Assembly: GCF_029868385.1 (NCBI RefSeq)
Contig: NZ_JARWNX010000040.1
Coordinates: forward strand, 1-64,000
Reading direction: 5' to 3'
DNA from: Nocardia cyriacigeorgica
GTDB taxonomy: Bacteria > Actinomycetota > Actinomycetes > Mycobacteriales > Mycobacteriaceae
Length of the DNA: 64,000 nt
In this document: positions 8,947 through 17,164 of the stretch, one piece after another
Layout: the number at the start of each line of letters is the position of its first letter
Numbering within the stretch: the stretch's first letter is position 1
Program-made: the position numbers and the translations under genes
The notes under the pieces: generated by a model
Told to the model about the DNA's origin: nothing
The model's database searches: none
What the model saw: only the letters and a program-made list of their open reading frames with translations

Positions 8947-9439
8947 CGGAACCTCCTGTGGTGGCGCCGGATTCGGCGGAAGCCACCGGCCGGTAGTAGC
9001 GGATGCTGTTCATCGACGTGTCGAGATCGTCGTCGGCGCACCAGACCGGCTCCACCGCCATCCCGATACGCACCGCACTCGGCTCGATCTCCTGGATCAG
9101 ATGCATCAGCCGGGTATCCGCACCGCGCACCTGGATGTGGGCCACCACGTACGGCGGCTGGAAGACCTGGCCGGGGAACGGGAAATTCACCACGCAGAAG
9201 GTGGAAATGGTTCCGTCGCCGGGCAGTTCGAACGGCTCGGCCAGTTCGGTCAGACAGCGGGAACAGAATTCCGGTGGCGGCAGATACACCTGGGCGCAGC
9301 TCGGGCAGCGGCGCGCCAACAGCCGACGCTCGGCAAGTCCGCGCAGGAACACCGAGCGACCGACACCCGCGACGTAGGTGTAGTCCATCCCGAACGGGCT
9401 GGTGAACTCGGTGACGGGTTCGGGCAGCGGTGTGGTCAT
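8939..9439 (-). CDS. DUF35 OB-fold protein with zinc ribbon
   Basis: A 166-residue protein with the layout of DUF35 partners of thiolase-fold aldolases. An N-terminal helix leads to a zinc ribbon (CPSCAQVYLPPPEFCSRC, about residues 47-64) followed by an OB fold (GTISTFCVVNFPFPG onward). Such proteins bind acyl-CoA and complete the aldolase active site, as in the Ltp2-ChsH2 complex. Its ATG overlaps the stop of the upstream DUF35 gene (ATGA). In M. tuberculosis, Rv3521 is about twice this length; I infer that the two adjacent genes here correspond to its two halves. Confidence 0.82.
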   Translation of the reverse strand: MTTPLPEPVTEFTSPFGMDYTYVAGVGRSVFLRGLAERRLLARRCPSCAQVYLPPPEFCSRCLTELAEPFELPGDGTISTFCVVNFPFPGQVFQPPYVVAHIQVRGADTRLMHLIQEIEPSAVRIGMAVEPVWCADDDLDTSMNSIRYYRPVASAESGATTGGSDA

Positions 9440-9894
9440 GACGGCGCCACCGGTGCGAAGCAGACGATGTCGCGGATACTGCCCACTCGCTGCGCCCGCC
9501 ACCGCGGTGCGACTCGCAACCCTCGCGTCATTCGGGAGGAGTCGCCACCGGTGTCGACGGCATGGAACAGACCGCCCTCGGTGCCGTCGATGGTGATCAA
9601 TGCCCACGCGTAGTCATGAGTGAGATCGTCCTCGGGGCGGTGTGGCACCCAGGTCCAGTGCCGCACCGTTCCGGTCGCCGCGAGCTCGACCAGCTCACCG
9701 GTGGCGCGGGCGGTCTCCGGATCGAATTCGGCCGCCGGACACAGCACCGTGCCGCGGTCGGTGCGGACACCGAAGAGCCTGCCCTCGCGCAGGCCGCCGA
9801 GGAACGCGCCGATCGTGGGGCCGACGGTCCGATTGAACGGAAATTGCAGGCTGTACGGCGCGTTCAGGCTGTCGCCGTGAACTTCGGCTGTCAT
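9436..9894 (-). CDS. DUF35-like OB-fold protein without a complete zinc ribbon
   Basis: A 152-residue protein, first gene of the operon. It resembles a DUF35 OB fold (GTVRHWTWVPHRPED, then the Asp/Tyr-Ala-Trp region and a beta-rich end DIVCFAP). Its ribbon is degenerate: only single cysteines remain (TVLCPAAEF). Start ATG 9894 has AGGAG five bases upstream. It probably pairs with the zinc-containing DUF35 protein encoded just after it, giving two OB-fold subunits for the two Ltp aldolases. The promoter should lie in the 210 bases shared with the divergent aldehyde dehydrogenase gene, which holds a KstR-type site and an 11-base inverted repeat. Confidence 0.75.
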   Translation of the reverse strand: MTAEVHGDSLNAPYSLQFPFNRTVGPTIGAFLGGLREGRLFGVRTDRGTVLCPAAEFDPETARATGELVELAATGTVRHWTWVPHRPEDDLTHDYAWALITIDGTEGGLFHAVDTGGDSSRMTRGLRVAPRWRAQRVGSIRDIVCFAPVAPS

Positions 9895-9987
9895 ATGGCT
9901 CCTGCCGATGGGTCCGAGGAGTGGCGGCCGAGCCCCGTGGGGTGTGGCGTGCCGCGATTCGATCGTGAACCAGCGCCACACCACATG

Positions 9988-10016
9988 TCAATCAGTTGTT
10001 TCAATCAACTGATTGA
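9988..10016. promoter_or_regulatory. 11-base inverted repeat between divergent operons
   Basis: TCAATCAGTTG at 9988-9998 is repeated in inverted form at 10006-10016 with a 7-base centre. It lies between the DUF35-Ltp operon and the aldehyde dehydrogenase gene. The arms are perfect, and the sequence is AT-richer than its surroundings. It differs from the KstR-type sites, so it is likely an operator for another dimeric repressor. The TetR encoded at the end of the operon is the obvious candidate. A transcript hairpin is possible but there is no nearby gene end. Confidence 0.55.
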
Positions 10017-10062
10017 CGGGCATGTACAGCCGGTCGGCAATGTCGTAGTCTGGCGCCGCAAG

Positions 10063-10076
10063 TAGAACTTGTTTCA
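10063..10076. promoter_or_regulatory. KstR-type operator, aldehyde dehydrogenase / Ltp operon
   Basis: TAGAACTTGTTTCA matches TNNAACNNGTTNNA at every fixed base. It ends 28 bases before the dehydrogenase start and could also serve the divergent DUF35-Ltp operon, whose mycobacterial counterpart belongs to the KstR regulon. Confidence 0.7.
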
Positions 10077-10104
10077 GATGCGTCCTCGGGGTGAGGAGAT
10101 TCTC

Positions 10105-11637
10105 ATGGCCATAGTCCACTCGCTGCCATCGACGGCCGACGGCCACCGCAGGCTCGGCCTGAGCAATCCGGCCACCGGTGACGAAGTCGGCGAAATCGTG
10201 GTGAGCACCGCGGACGAGGTGGCCGAGGTCGTCCGGCGCGCCCGCGCCGCGCAGCCGGGGTGGGCGGCGCGAGCGGTCACCGAACGCGCCGACATCATCC
10301 GCCGCGCGGTCGACGTGCTGGTCTCCCGGCGCGATGAGATCGTCGCGACGGTCCAGGCTGAAACCGGTAAGCCGCGGGTGGAGGCGCTGGCGATCGAGAT
10401 CGTGCCCGCCTGCGATTTCCTGAACTACTGGAGTGGCCGCGCGCGCAAGGATCTGGCCGATGAACGGCGACGGCTGCACGGCTACCTGGCGCCGCTGAAG
10501 AAGCTGATCGTCAACTATCAGCCGCTGGGCGTGGTCGGCGTGATCACGCCGTGGAACGGCCCGTTCGTGCTCTCGCTCAACCCGATCGCACAGGCGCTGC
10601 TGGCCGGAAACTCGGTGGTGCTCAAACCTTCCGAGGTGACACCACATTCGGCGGAATGGGCCGTGAAGATTTTGCACGAAGCAGGTGTTCCCGAGGATGT
10701 CGTGCAGGTGGTGCACGGCGACGGCGAGACCGGCGCGGCGCTCGTGGCGGCCGATGTGGACAAGATCTCGTTCACCGGCAGCGTCCCCACCGGTAAGAAG
10801 ATCGCCGCGGCATGTGCGGCCCGGCTGATTCCCTGCACCATGGAACTCGGCGGTAAGGACGCGATGATCGTGTGCGCGGACGCCGATCTGGAGCGGGCGT
10901 CGGCGGGCGCGGTGTATCTGTCGATGTTCAATACCGGACAGGTCTGCGTCGGCGTCGAGCGGATCTACGTGGTGGACACCGTCGCCGACGAATTCATCGC
11001 CAAGGTGCGGGAGAAGGCCGAGGCGGTCACTTACGGGGTCGGTAAGGATGTCGGTCCGCTGTTCTGGGACCGTCAGCTCGATATCGTCACCGAACATGTC
11101 GACGATGCCGTGGCCAAAGGCGCCGAGGTGCTGGTCGGCGGTAAGAGCGATACCGCCGACGGCGTGTTCTTCCAACCGACGCTGATCGTCGGCGTCACCC
11201 ATGACATGGATCTGATGCGGCAGGAAACCTTCGGCCCGGTCGTGGCGATCATGCGGGTGGCCGATGAGGACGAGGCCGTCCGCATGGCCAACGACTGCGA
11301 ATACGGTCTCAGCGGCAGCGTGTTCACCAAGGACCCCGACACCGTGCTGCGGATCGCCAAACAGCTGCGCACCGGTTCGGTCGTGCACAACGACGCCTCG
11401 GTGATCTACGGGGTCCCCGAGGCGCCGTTCGGCGGCCGCAAGGACAGCGGCCTCGGCCACGTCAACGGCCGGGACGCGCTGCGCGGCTTCACCCACGCCC
11501 AGCCGGTGCTGCTGGATCGGTGGCAGCTGAAGAAGGAGAACATCTGGTACCCGTACACCGACAAGACTGTGCGGACGCTGGAGCGGATGATCGATATGGC
11601 CTTCGGTAGCGCCATCGCCCGCAAGCTCATGTCGTGA
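10105..11637 (+). CDS. Aldehyde dehydrogenase, NAD(P)-dependent
   Basis: A 510-residue enzyme that oxidises an aldehyde to the acid. It has the cofactor-binding motif FTGSVPTGKK, the general-base glutamate in MELGGKD and the catalytic cysteine in NTGQVCVGVER. The tail ending AIARKLMS is slightly longer than in short soluble family members. ATG 10105 is chosen over an in-frame ATG at 10069 because GAGGAG lies six bases before it and because the KstR-type operator would otherwise overlap the coding region. A role in oxidising an aldehyde released by sterol side-chain aldolases (retro-aldol products are aldehydes or ketones) fits the divergent Ltp operon, but the substrate is inferred. Confidence 0.9.
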   Translation: MAIVHSLPSTADGHRRLGLSNPATGDEVGEIVVSTADEVAEVVRRARAAQPGWAARAVTERADIIRRAVDVLVSRRDEIVATVQAETGKPRVEALAIEIVPACDFLNYWSGRARKDLADERRRLHGYLAPLKKLIVNYQPLGVVGVITPWNGPFVLSLNPIAQALLAGNSVVLKPSEVTPHSAEWAVKILHEAGVPEDVVQVVHGDGETGAALVAADVDKISFTGSVPTGKKIAAACAARLIPCTMELGGKDAMIVCADADLERASAGAVYLSMFNTGQVCVGVERIYVVDTVADEFIAKVREKAEAVTYGVGKDVGPLFWDRQLDIVTEHVDDAVAKGAEVLVGGKSDTADGVFFQPTLIVGVTHDMDLMRQETFGPVVAIMRVADEDEAVRMANDCEYGLSGSVFTKDPDTVLRIAKQLRTGSVVHNDASVIYGVPEAPFGGRKDSGLGHVNGRDALRGFTHAQPVLLDRWQLKKENIWYPYTDKTVRTLERMIDMAFGSAIARKLMS

Positions 11638-11646
11638 CCGGCGGGC

Positions 11647-12387
11647 TCAGGACGATTTGTGCGGAACGCCGATCGTGAGCCCGCCGTCGATGACGAACTC
11701 GGCGCCGGTCGAGTACGAGGATTCGTCACTGGCCAGATAGGTGACCAGCGCGGAGACCTCTTCCGGATCGGCGCCGCGGCCGAGTGGGATCTGGAGGAAA
11801 TCCTCGGGGATGCCCTCGGTCATCGGGGTGCGGATGAGGCCGGGGTGGATGGAATTCACCCGGATGCCCTGCGGGGCCAGCTCCAGCGCCACCGACTTGG
11901 TGAGCCCGCGAACGGCGAACTTACTGGCGACGTAGCCGTGGAGGCCGGGGCTGCCGCGCAGGCCCTCCACGGAGGAGATGTTGATCATCGATCCGCCGCC
12001 CGCCGCGACCATCGCGGGCGTCGCGGCCTGCATGCCGAGGAAGGTGCCGGTGAGATTGATGTCGATGATCCGCTGCCATTCGGCGTACTCGAAGTCGGTG
12101 ATCAGATTGCCGTTGACGATCCCGGCATTGTTGACCAGCACATTCAGCGATCCGTATTGTTCGACGGCGGTCGCGACGGCGGCGCGCCAATCCTCGGGCT
12201 CGCGGACGTCGAGGTGCACATGGGTGAGGTCGGGGCCCAACTCTTCGGCCAGCGCCTTGCCCTCGTCGTCGAGCACATCGCCGATCACGACCTTGGCCTC
12301 TTCGGCCAGCATCGCCCGCGCGTGCGAGGCGCCCATACCGCGCGACCCGCCGCTGATCAATGCCACCTTGCCGGTCAACCGTGCCAT
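11647..12387 (-). CDS. Short-chain dehydrogenase/reductase
   Basis: A 246-residue classical SDR. It has the NAD(P) motif SGGSRGMGASHA, the NNAG motif (VLVNNAGIV), the catalytic serine in INISSVEG and YVASKFAV as the Tyr-x3-Lys pair. Such proteins include many 3-hydroxysteroid and hydroxyacyl dehydrogenases. ATG 12387 has AGAAGGAG at the correct distance; GTG codons slightly upstream fall inside that ribosome site. A KstR-type operator lies 28 bases upstream. It converges with the aldehyde dehydrogenase gene (9 bases between stops) and diverges from the alpha/beta hydrolase. Confidence 0.9.
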   Translation of the reverse strand: MARLTGKVALISGGSRGMGASHARAMLAEEAKVVIGDVLDDEGKALAEELGPDLTHVHLDVREPEDWRAAVATAVEQYGSLNVLVNNAGIVNGNLITDFEYAEWQRIIDINLTGTFLGMQAATPAMVAAGGGSMINISSVEGLRGSPGLHGYVASKFAVRGLTKSVALELAPQGIRVNSIHPGLIRTPMTEGIPEDFLQIPLGRGADPEEVSALVTYLASDESSYSTGAEFVIDGGLTIGVPHKSS

Positions 12388-12414
12388 CACCACTCCTTCT
12401 CGTTTGCCTACTTC

Positions 12415-12428
12415 TGAAACACGTTACA
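12415..12428. promoter_or_regulatory. KstR-type operator before the SDR gene
   Basis: TGAAACACGTTACA matches TNNAACNNGTTNNA at all fixed positions and sits 28 bases before the SDR start, where it would overlap the promoter. Its flanks differ from the TAGAAC form seen at the other sites. Confidence 0.6.
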
Positions 12429-12545
12429 GAAGGTGGGTGGGTGGCGACTGTCGAAGCTGGCAGTGTGAGTGAGCTGTTCGAGCTGCCGCGATGTTCCGGG
12501 TCGACGGCCGGGCGAGCGCACCGGAGCGCCTATGGCATCATCGAG

Positions 12546-12559
12546 TAGAACGAGTTCTA
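12546..12559. promoter_or_regulatory. KstR-type operator before the alpha/beta hydrolase
   Basis: TAGAACGAGTTCTA is identical over 14 bases to the site before the acyl-CoA ligase at 3165. It ends 35 bases before the hydrolase start. With the site at 12415 it brackets the shared intergenic region of two divergent genes. Confidence 0.7.
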
Positions 12560-12593
12560 GAAATGTGCTCGATGGAGGCTGCGGAGGGTCGTG

Positions 12594-13478
12594 ATGGGAA
12601 CTGACCGATCGGTGCGGACCGGTCCGTTCGTGGTGCCCGCGATCGACGAGATCCCCGGCGGACGGCTGCTCGAACTGCCGGGCCGCGGCCGCACCTACAT
12701 CGTCGACATCCCCGGCCCGCCGGGCGCGGCGACGCTGATCCTGCTGCACGGCACCGCCTGCACCGCGATGCTCAATTGGTTCCCCGCGCTCGACACGCTG
12801 TCCGAGCGCTATCGGATCGTGCTGTTCGATCAGCGCTGGCATGGGCGTGGCATCCGTTCGGAGCGGTTTCGGCTCGACGACTGCGCCGACGATGTGGTCG
12901 CGGTGGCCGATGCGCTCGGCGTGGATCGCTTCGTCGGTGTGGGGTATTCGCTGGGCGGGGTCGTCTCCCTGCTGACCGCGCATCGTCATCCCGAACGGGT
13001 GGCCGGGCTCGTACTCTGCGCAACCCCCTATCGCTTCCAGGAGAAATGGCGTGAACGGGCATTCCATCGCGGTTTCGCGGCCATGGCCGACGCGCTGGGC
13101 GACTATCCGTATCAGCGCGCCGGGCGGCTGGCAGGCGCGCTGCCGGAACTGCCCGCGGCCTTGGTGCCCGGACAACTGCGGCGCTGGGCGATGGGGGAGT
13201 TCCGCAGTACCAGCGGTTGGGCACTGACTCCGATACTGGCCGAGATCGGCACCTTCGACGCCACCGAGTGGCTGGCGAGCCTGCGCATGCCGACAGCGGT
13301 GGTCATCACGACCAAGGACAAGGCGATTCCGGTGTACCGGCAGATCGAATTGGCGGCCGCGATACCGGGGACGAGTATTCATCCGGTCCAGGCGGGGCAT
13401 ACGGCGTGTGCGTTCGCGGCGGACCGATTCGTTCCGGCGCTCAGCGAGGCGTGCGCGGCGGTGACGGCGCGGCTGTGA
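12594..13478 (+). CDS. Alpha/beta hydrolase
   Basis: A 294-residue alpha/beta-fold hydrolase. The oxyanion region is LLHGTACTA, the nucleophile is the serine in GVGYSLGGV, an acidic residue lies in TTKDKAIP and the catalytic histidine in AGHTACAF. Either GTG 12591 or ATG 12594 can start; ATG is chosen because GGAGGG is then five bases away. The KstR-type operator suggests a role with lipid or sterol substrates, for example ester or thioester cleavage. The cut of the substrate pocket cannot be judged by eye. Confidence 0.85.
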   Translation: MGTDRSVRTGPFVVPAIDEIPGGRLLELPGRGRTYIVDIPGPPGAATLILLHGTACTAMLNWFPALDTLSERYRIVLFDQRWHGRGIRSERFRLDDCADDVVAVADALGVDRFVGVGYSLGGVVSLLTAHRHPERVAGLVLCATPYRFQEKWRERAFHRGFAAMADALGDYPYQRAGRLAGALPELPAALVPGQLRRWAMGEFRSTSGWALTPILAEIGTFDATEWLASLRMPTAVVITTKDKAIPVYRQIELAAAIPGTSIHPVQAGHTACAFAADRFVPALSEACAAVTARL

Positions 13479-13486
13479 GTGGACGA

Positions 13487-13514
13487 CCCTGTTCGACGCC
13501 GATGGCGAACAGGG
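13487..13514. terminator. Stem-loop between convergent genes
   Basis: CCCTGTTCG at 13487-13495 pairs with CGAACAGGG at 13506-13514 around a 10-base loop. It lies between the stops of the hydrolase and the WS/DGAT genes, so it can act on both strands. No strong T run follows. Confidence 0.55.
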
Positions 13515-13533
13515 CGGTCGGTCGGAGCGGTGA

Positions 13534-14922
13534 TCAGCCCCGAGTTCGCGCCGCGGCCAACAGATCCGCGATCACGGCGGGTACCGCGTCGGCCAGATCG
13601 CCGATATCGGGCACCAGTTCCCGGCAGGCGATGAACCCGAAGTCCAGGTCGCCGCAATTGGACAGCACGGTGACGGTCAAGCCCGCGCCATGGAAGATCG
13701 GGCCGAACGGATACATTCCGTCCACGCGGACGCCGAGGAAATACAGCGGCATCGGCGGTCCAGGAACATTCGACACCACGAGGTTGTGCACCACCGGATG
13801 GTGTTCGGCCAGCTTCAGCGACGAATAGACCCGCGAGGCCAGCTGGAAGGTGTTGGGCGGAGCGTATTTCGACCAGTCCTGGAGGAAATCGGCGCCGATC
13901 AGATCGTGCTCCTGTTTGGCGTGCTCGTTCGCCGCGGCCAGCATGTTCAGCCGTTCGACCGGATCGGCGACATCGGTGCCGAGGCGGCAGAACAGGGTGG
14001 AGACCTTGTTGATGCCCTCGGTATGCCGGGTGGAATCGTGCACCGACACCGGCACCGAGGCGATCAGCGAACGCGCGGGCAGTTCGTCATGGTTGCCGAG
14101 GTAGCTGCGCAGCACCCCGCCCACCACCGTGAGCACCACATCGTTGACCTTCACGCCGAAGGCTGCCTTGATCTCCTTGATCGCACCGAGATCGGCCTTG
14201 GTGAAGGCCACGGCGCGGTGAGCGGTGATCGCCTTGTTGAACGGTGTGCGCGGCGCCGAGAACGGTAATGCCATGCCCGCCTGGTTTTTCCGGCGTCGCT
14301 GGGCGAAACCCGCGACCATCCCGACGGTTTTGGGCACCATGCCGAGCAGGCCCATCTTGGCCGGGAAACGCACCACCGCCCGAGCCGCGAGTGCGAGATC
14401 GCTCGGTTCGGGTTCGGGCTGCCACGGCTGCGGCTCGGGTCGGGTGAGGCCCGGTTCGAGATCGCACAGATGCATCATCATGTTCGTACCGGTGATGCCA
14501 TCGACGGCGGCGTGATGGTATTTGCAGATCACCGCGACCTTGCCGTCGTCGAGACCGTCCACCACCGACATCTCCCACAGTGGCCGATCCCGGTCCATCG
14601 GGCGGCTGGCGATATCGCCGATGAGTTCGGCGAGTTCGGCTCGCCCGCCCGGTGTGGGCAGGCCGACCCGGCGGATGTGGTAGTCCAGATCGAAATCCGG
14701 GTCGTCGACCCAGACCGGATGGTCGAGGTTGAACGCCACCTCGTGCACCCGGCGTCGCATATGGGGGATCAGCGGCAGCCTGCGGCCTAGTTCGGCCTTC
14801 AGTTCGTCGAACGAATAGGTGCCGTCGACGGGATCGAGGATCAGCAGTGCGCAGACGTGTAGATGCTGGGTTCCGGTTTCCAGATAGAGGAAACTGGCAT
14901 CCAGCCCGGTGAGTTGTTCCAT
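13534..14922 (-). CDS. Wax ester synthase / diacylglycerol acyltransferase (WS/DGAT)
   Basis: A 462-residue bacterial WS/DGAT enzyme that joins fatty acyl-CoA to diacylglycerol or a fatty alcohol, making storage lipid. The active-site motif HHxxxDG is present as HHAAVDG near residue 139. The family's start LTGLDASFLYLE and the late NVPGPPMPLYFLG motif are also clear. Length is typical. The ATG is only 14 bases from a KstR-type operator, so the operator must overlap the promoter, and the transcript leader is very short or absent. Placement in a sterol regulon fits accumulation of triacylglycerol from sterol-derived propionyl- and acetyl-CoA, as known for mycobacteria. Confidence 0.92.
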   Translation of the reverse strand: MEQLTGLDASFLYLETGTQHLHVCALLILDPVDGTYSFDELKAELGRRLPLIPHMRRRVHEVAFNLDHPVWVDDPDFDLDYHIRRVGLPTPGGRAELAELIGDIASRPMDRDRPLWEMSVVDGLDDGKVAVICKYHHAAVDGITGTNMMMHLCDLEPGLTRPEPQPWQPEPEPSDLALAARAVVRFPAKMGLLGMVPKTVGMVAGFAQRRRKNQAGMALPFSAPRTPFNKAITAHRAVAFTKADLGAIKEIKAAFGVKVNDVVLTVVGGVLRSYLGNHDELPARSLIASVPVSVHDSTRHTEGINKVSTLFCRLGTDVADPVERLNMLAAANEHAKQEHDLIGADFLQDWSKYAPPNTFQLASRVYSSLKLAEHHPVVHNLVVSNVPGPPMPLYFLGVRVDGMYPFGPIFHGAGLTVTVLSNCGDLDFGFIACRELVPDIGDLADAVPAVIADLLAAARTRG

Positions 14923-14935
14923 AGCCGTAGACTAC

Positions 14936-14949
14936 TAGAACGTGTTCTA
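14936..14949. promoter_or_regulatory. KstR-type operator before the WS/DGAT gene
   Basis: TAGAACGTGTTCTA inside the 16-base palindrome-like CTAGAACGTGTTCTAG. It matches TNNAACNNGTTNNA fully and is the closest of all sites here to the classical mycobacterial KstR motif. The divergent metal-dependent hydrolase operon begins 187 bases away. Confidence 0.75.
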
Positions 14950-15135
14950 GTTTTGCCCTGATTTGACGCGAGGTCGATCACAGTGGCGGGCAATATTGTC
15001 AGATTGTGACCTGTTGGTATCGGTCCGGAATCTGTATGTAACTCATGGTCCTAGGTATGTGTATGCTGTTTCTACGGTCGTGAAGGAAGATCGCCGGTGA
15101 TCGACGAACACGCCGTGAGACGCTGAGGAGTATCG

Positions 15136-16038
15136 ATGAAGCTACTTCGCCGGGGCCGCCCGCGCCCGGACGCCGATCCGGGGCCGGTCGCGCTGCATGC
15201 TCGCAATGTGCGATTCGACTGGGCCGATACCCCGCTGCACTGGATGGCGGCGGAGCCGATCGCCTCGCATCTGATCAATTCCCTGAACCTGCTCCTGCCC
15301 GAGGGCGAGCGCATGTTCTGCGCCACCTATACCGAGGCGCTGCCCTCGGTCAAGGACGAGAAGCTGCGCGAGGCCATGCTCGGCTTCATCGGCCAGGAAG
15401 CCATGCACGCCCAGACCCACGACAAGGTCCTGCACGAGGTGCTCGCCTCGCACGGCATCGACCCCGAGCCGTATCTGCGTCAGGCCGAATACCTGTTCCG
15501 CAAATCCCTCGGCCCGCGTGAGAGTGCGGGCAATTCCCGGCATCAGCAGCTGGTCGAGCGGCTGGCGTTCATCGCGTGCCTGGAACATTTCTTCGCCTAC
15601 CTCGGCGACTGGGTGCTCAATGCCGATCTGGAGAAGTTCGACGCCGATCCGCGGGTGGCCGACCTGTTCCGCTGGCACGGCGCCGAGGAAGTCGAGCATC
15701 GGCACGTCGCCCATGATGTGGCGGTGTACTTCGGGGCCGGTTATCTGCGGCGGGCCGCGATCATGACGCTGGTGTTCCCGGTCTTCATCGGACTCGTGCT
15801 GCGCGGCACCAAATTCCTGGTGCGCCAGGATCCGGCCCTGCCCGACTATGGTTATCCGCGGTTGGTGCCCGCCGTGTTCGGCGCCATGTGGCGTGGTGCC
15901 CTGCCCGGGGTGCCGTCGCTGCTGTGGAGCGCGCTGTCGACGTTCAAACCGGGCTACAACCCCGAGACGGTCGGCTCCACCGCGCAGGCCATCGCCTATC
16001 TGGCCGCCTCGCCCGCGGCTCGGGCGGCCGCGTCGTGA
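15136..16038 (+). CDS. Predicted metal-dependent hydrolase (PF10118-type, ferritin-like)
   Basis: A 300-residue protein of the PF10118 family, often annotated metal-dependent hydrolase but built like a diiron helical bundle. Likely metal ligands lie in GQEAMHAQTH, in ACLEHFFAY and in EEVEHRHVAHD, giving paired Glu and ExxH motifs. The function of the family is not settled; neighbours are often ferredoxin reductases. Here the stop overlaps the start of such a reductase (GTGA), so the two may form an oxygenase plus its electron donor. That pairing is inference. The ATG at 15136 follows a GAGGAG site eight bases upstream. Confidence 0.85.
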   Translation: MKLLRRGRPRPDADPGPVALHARNVRFDWADTPLHWMAAEPIASHLINSLNLLLPEGERMFCATYTEALPSVKDEKLREAMLGFIGQEAMHAQTHDKVLHEVLASHGIDPEPYLRQAEYLFRKSLGPRESAGNSRHQQLVERLAFIACLEHFFAYLGDWVLNADLEKFDADPRVADLFRWHGAEEVEHRHVAHDVAVYFGAGYLRRAAIMTLVFPVFIGLVLRGTKFLVRQDPALPDYGYPRLVPAVFGAMWRGALPGVPSLLWSALSTFKPGYNPETVGSTAQAIAYLAASPAARAAAS

Positions 16039-17141
16039 ATTCGACCCGGATCCCCGACACTCCGCCCGGCGACCTCTACGGCAAACGGTCGCACGACCGG
16101 ACGGTGCGGGTGCTGGATGCGGTGGTCGACGCGCGGCTGCGGTGGGCCGCGCTGGTCAATCGCAGACCGCAGGCTCCGCGCGTCGATGATCATCGGCTCG
16201 CCCTCGTCGTCACCGAACGTCGGATCGAGGCGCACGACACCGATGTGATCAGCCTGGTGCTGCGCGCCCCTGACGGTCGTCGGCTGCCATCGTGGCGCCC
16301 CGGTGCCCATCTGGACCTGGAACTGCCGTCGGGCAGGCTGCGGCAGTACTCGCTGTGCGGCGACCCGTCCGACGGGCACGCGTATCGCGTCGCGGTGCGG
16401 CGCATCCCCGAGGGCGGCGGCGGTTCGATCGAGGTGCACCGTGACCTTGCCGTCGGCACACCGATCACGGTGCGTGGGCCGCGTAATGCGTTTCCGTTCG
16501 CGGTGCCCGGATACGGCTCGCCCGCCACCCGGTTGCATTTCGTCGCCGGAGGTATCGGTATCACCCCGATCCTGCCGATGATGCGCCTCGCCGATCGGCT
16601 CGGCGTCGACTGGTCCATGGTCTACACCGGACGCAACCGCGACACCATCCCGTTCCTGGACGAGGTCGAGACCTTCGGCCGCCGGATCACGGTGCGCACC
16701 GACGACGACCACGGCCTGCCCGACGCCGCCGCGCTGCTACCCGGCGTGGCCGCCGGTACCGCCGTCTACTGCTGCGGCCCGGTGCCGATGACCTCGATGG
16801 TTGCCGACGCGGTCCGGCGGATGCCGGGTGTGGAACTGCATTCCGAGCGGTTCTCCCCGCCGCCGATCGTCGACGGCGTCGCCTTCGAGATCGAATTCGC
16901 CTCCACCGGTGAGGTGGTGCGGGTGCCCCCCGATCGGTCGGCGCTGGACGTGGTGCTGGAATCCCGTCCGGATCGGCCGTATTCGTGCCGTCAGGGCTTC
17001 TGCCGCACCTGCGCGGTGCGCGTGCTCGCCGGGCAACCCGAACACCGGGAGACCGTACTCACCGAATCCGATCACGCCGCGGGGGACATGCTGATCTGCG
17101 TATCCCGTGCGGCGGGCGGACGTTTGACGTTGGACATCTAG
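16035..17141 (+). CDS. Ferredoxin reductase with C-terminal [2Fe-2S] domain (PDR/VanB type)
   Basis: A 368-residue electron-transfer flavoprotein. An FMN/FAD domain has the RQYSLCG motif, the NAD(P) domain has FVAGGIGITPI and YCCGPVPM, and the C-terminal plant-type ferredoxin domain has CRQGFCRTCAV plus a distal Cys in MLICVSRA, the four cluster ligands. The N-terminal 50 residues carry a basic extension not usual in VanB. The GTG start overlaps the previous stop, so it is translationally coupled to the diiron-like protein. It probably passes electrons from NAD(P)H to that protein. Confidence 0.9.
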   Translation: MNSTRIPDTPPGDLYGKRSHDRTVRVLDAVVDARLRWAALVNRRPQAPRVDDHRLALVVTERRIEAHDTDVISLVLRAPDGRRLPSWRPGAHLDLELPSGRLRQYSLCGDPSDGHAYRVAVRRIPEGGGGSIEVHRDLAVGTPITVRGPRNAFPFAVPGYGSPATRLHFVAGGIGITPILPMMRLADRLGVDWSMVYTGRNRDTIPFLDEVETFGRRITVRTDDDHGLPDAAALLPGVAAGTAVYCCGPVPMTSMVADAVRRMPGVELHSERFSPPPIVDGVAFEIEFASTGEVVRVPPDRSALDVVLESRPDRPYSCRQGFCRTCAVRVLAGQPEHRETVLTESDHAAGDMLICVSRAAGGRLTLDI

Positions 17142-17164
17142 CTCTGGGGCGAGGAGACCGACCC

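Noticed and set aside
9988..11496. 500-codon leftward open frame opposite the aldehyde dehydrogenase
   Set aside because: Antisense shadow: low-complexity Arg/His-rich product with no domain, and it overlaps a complete dehydrogenase.
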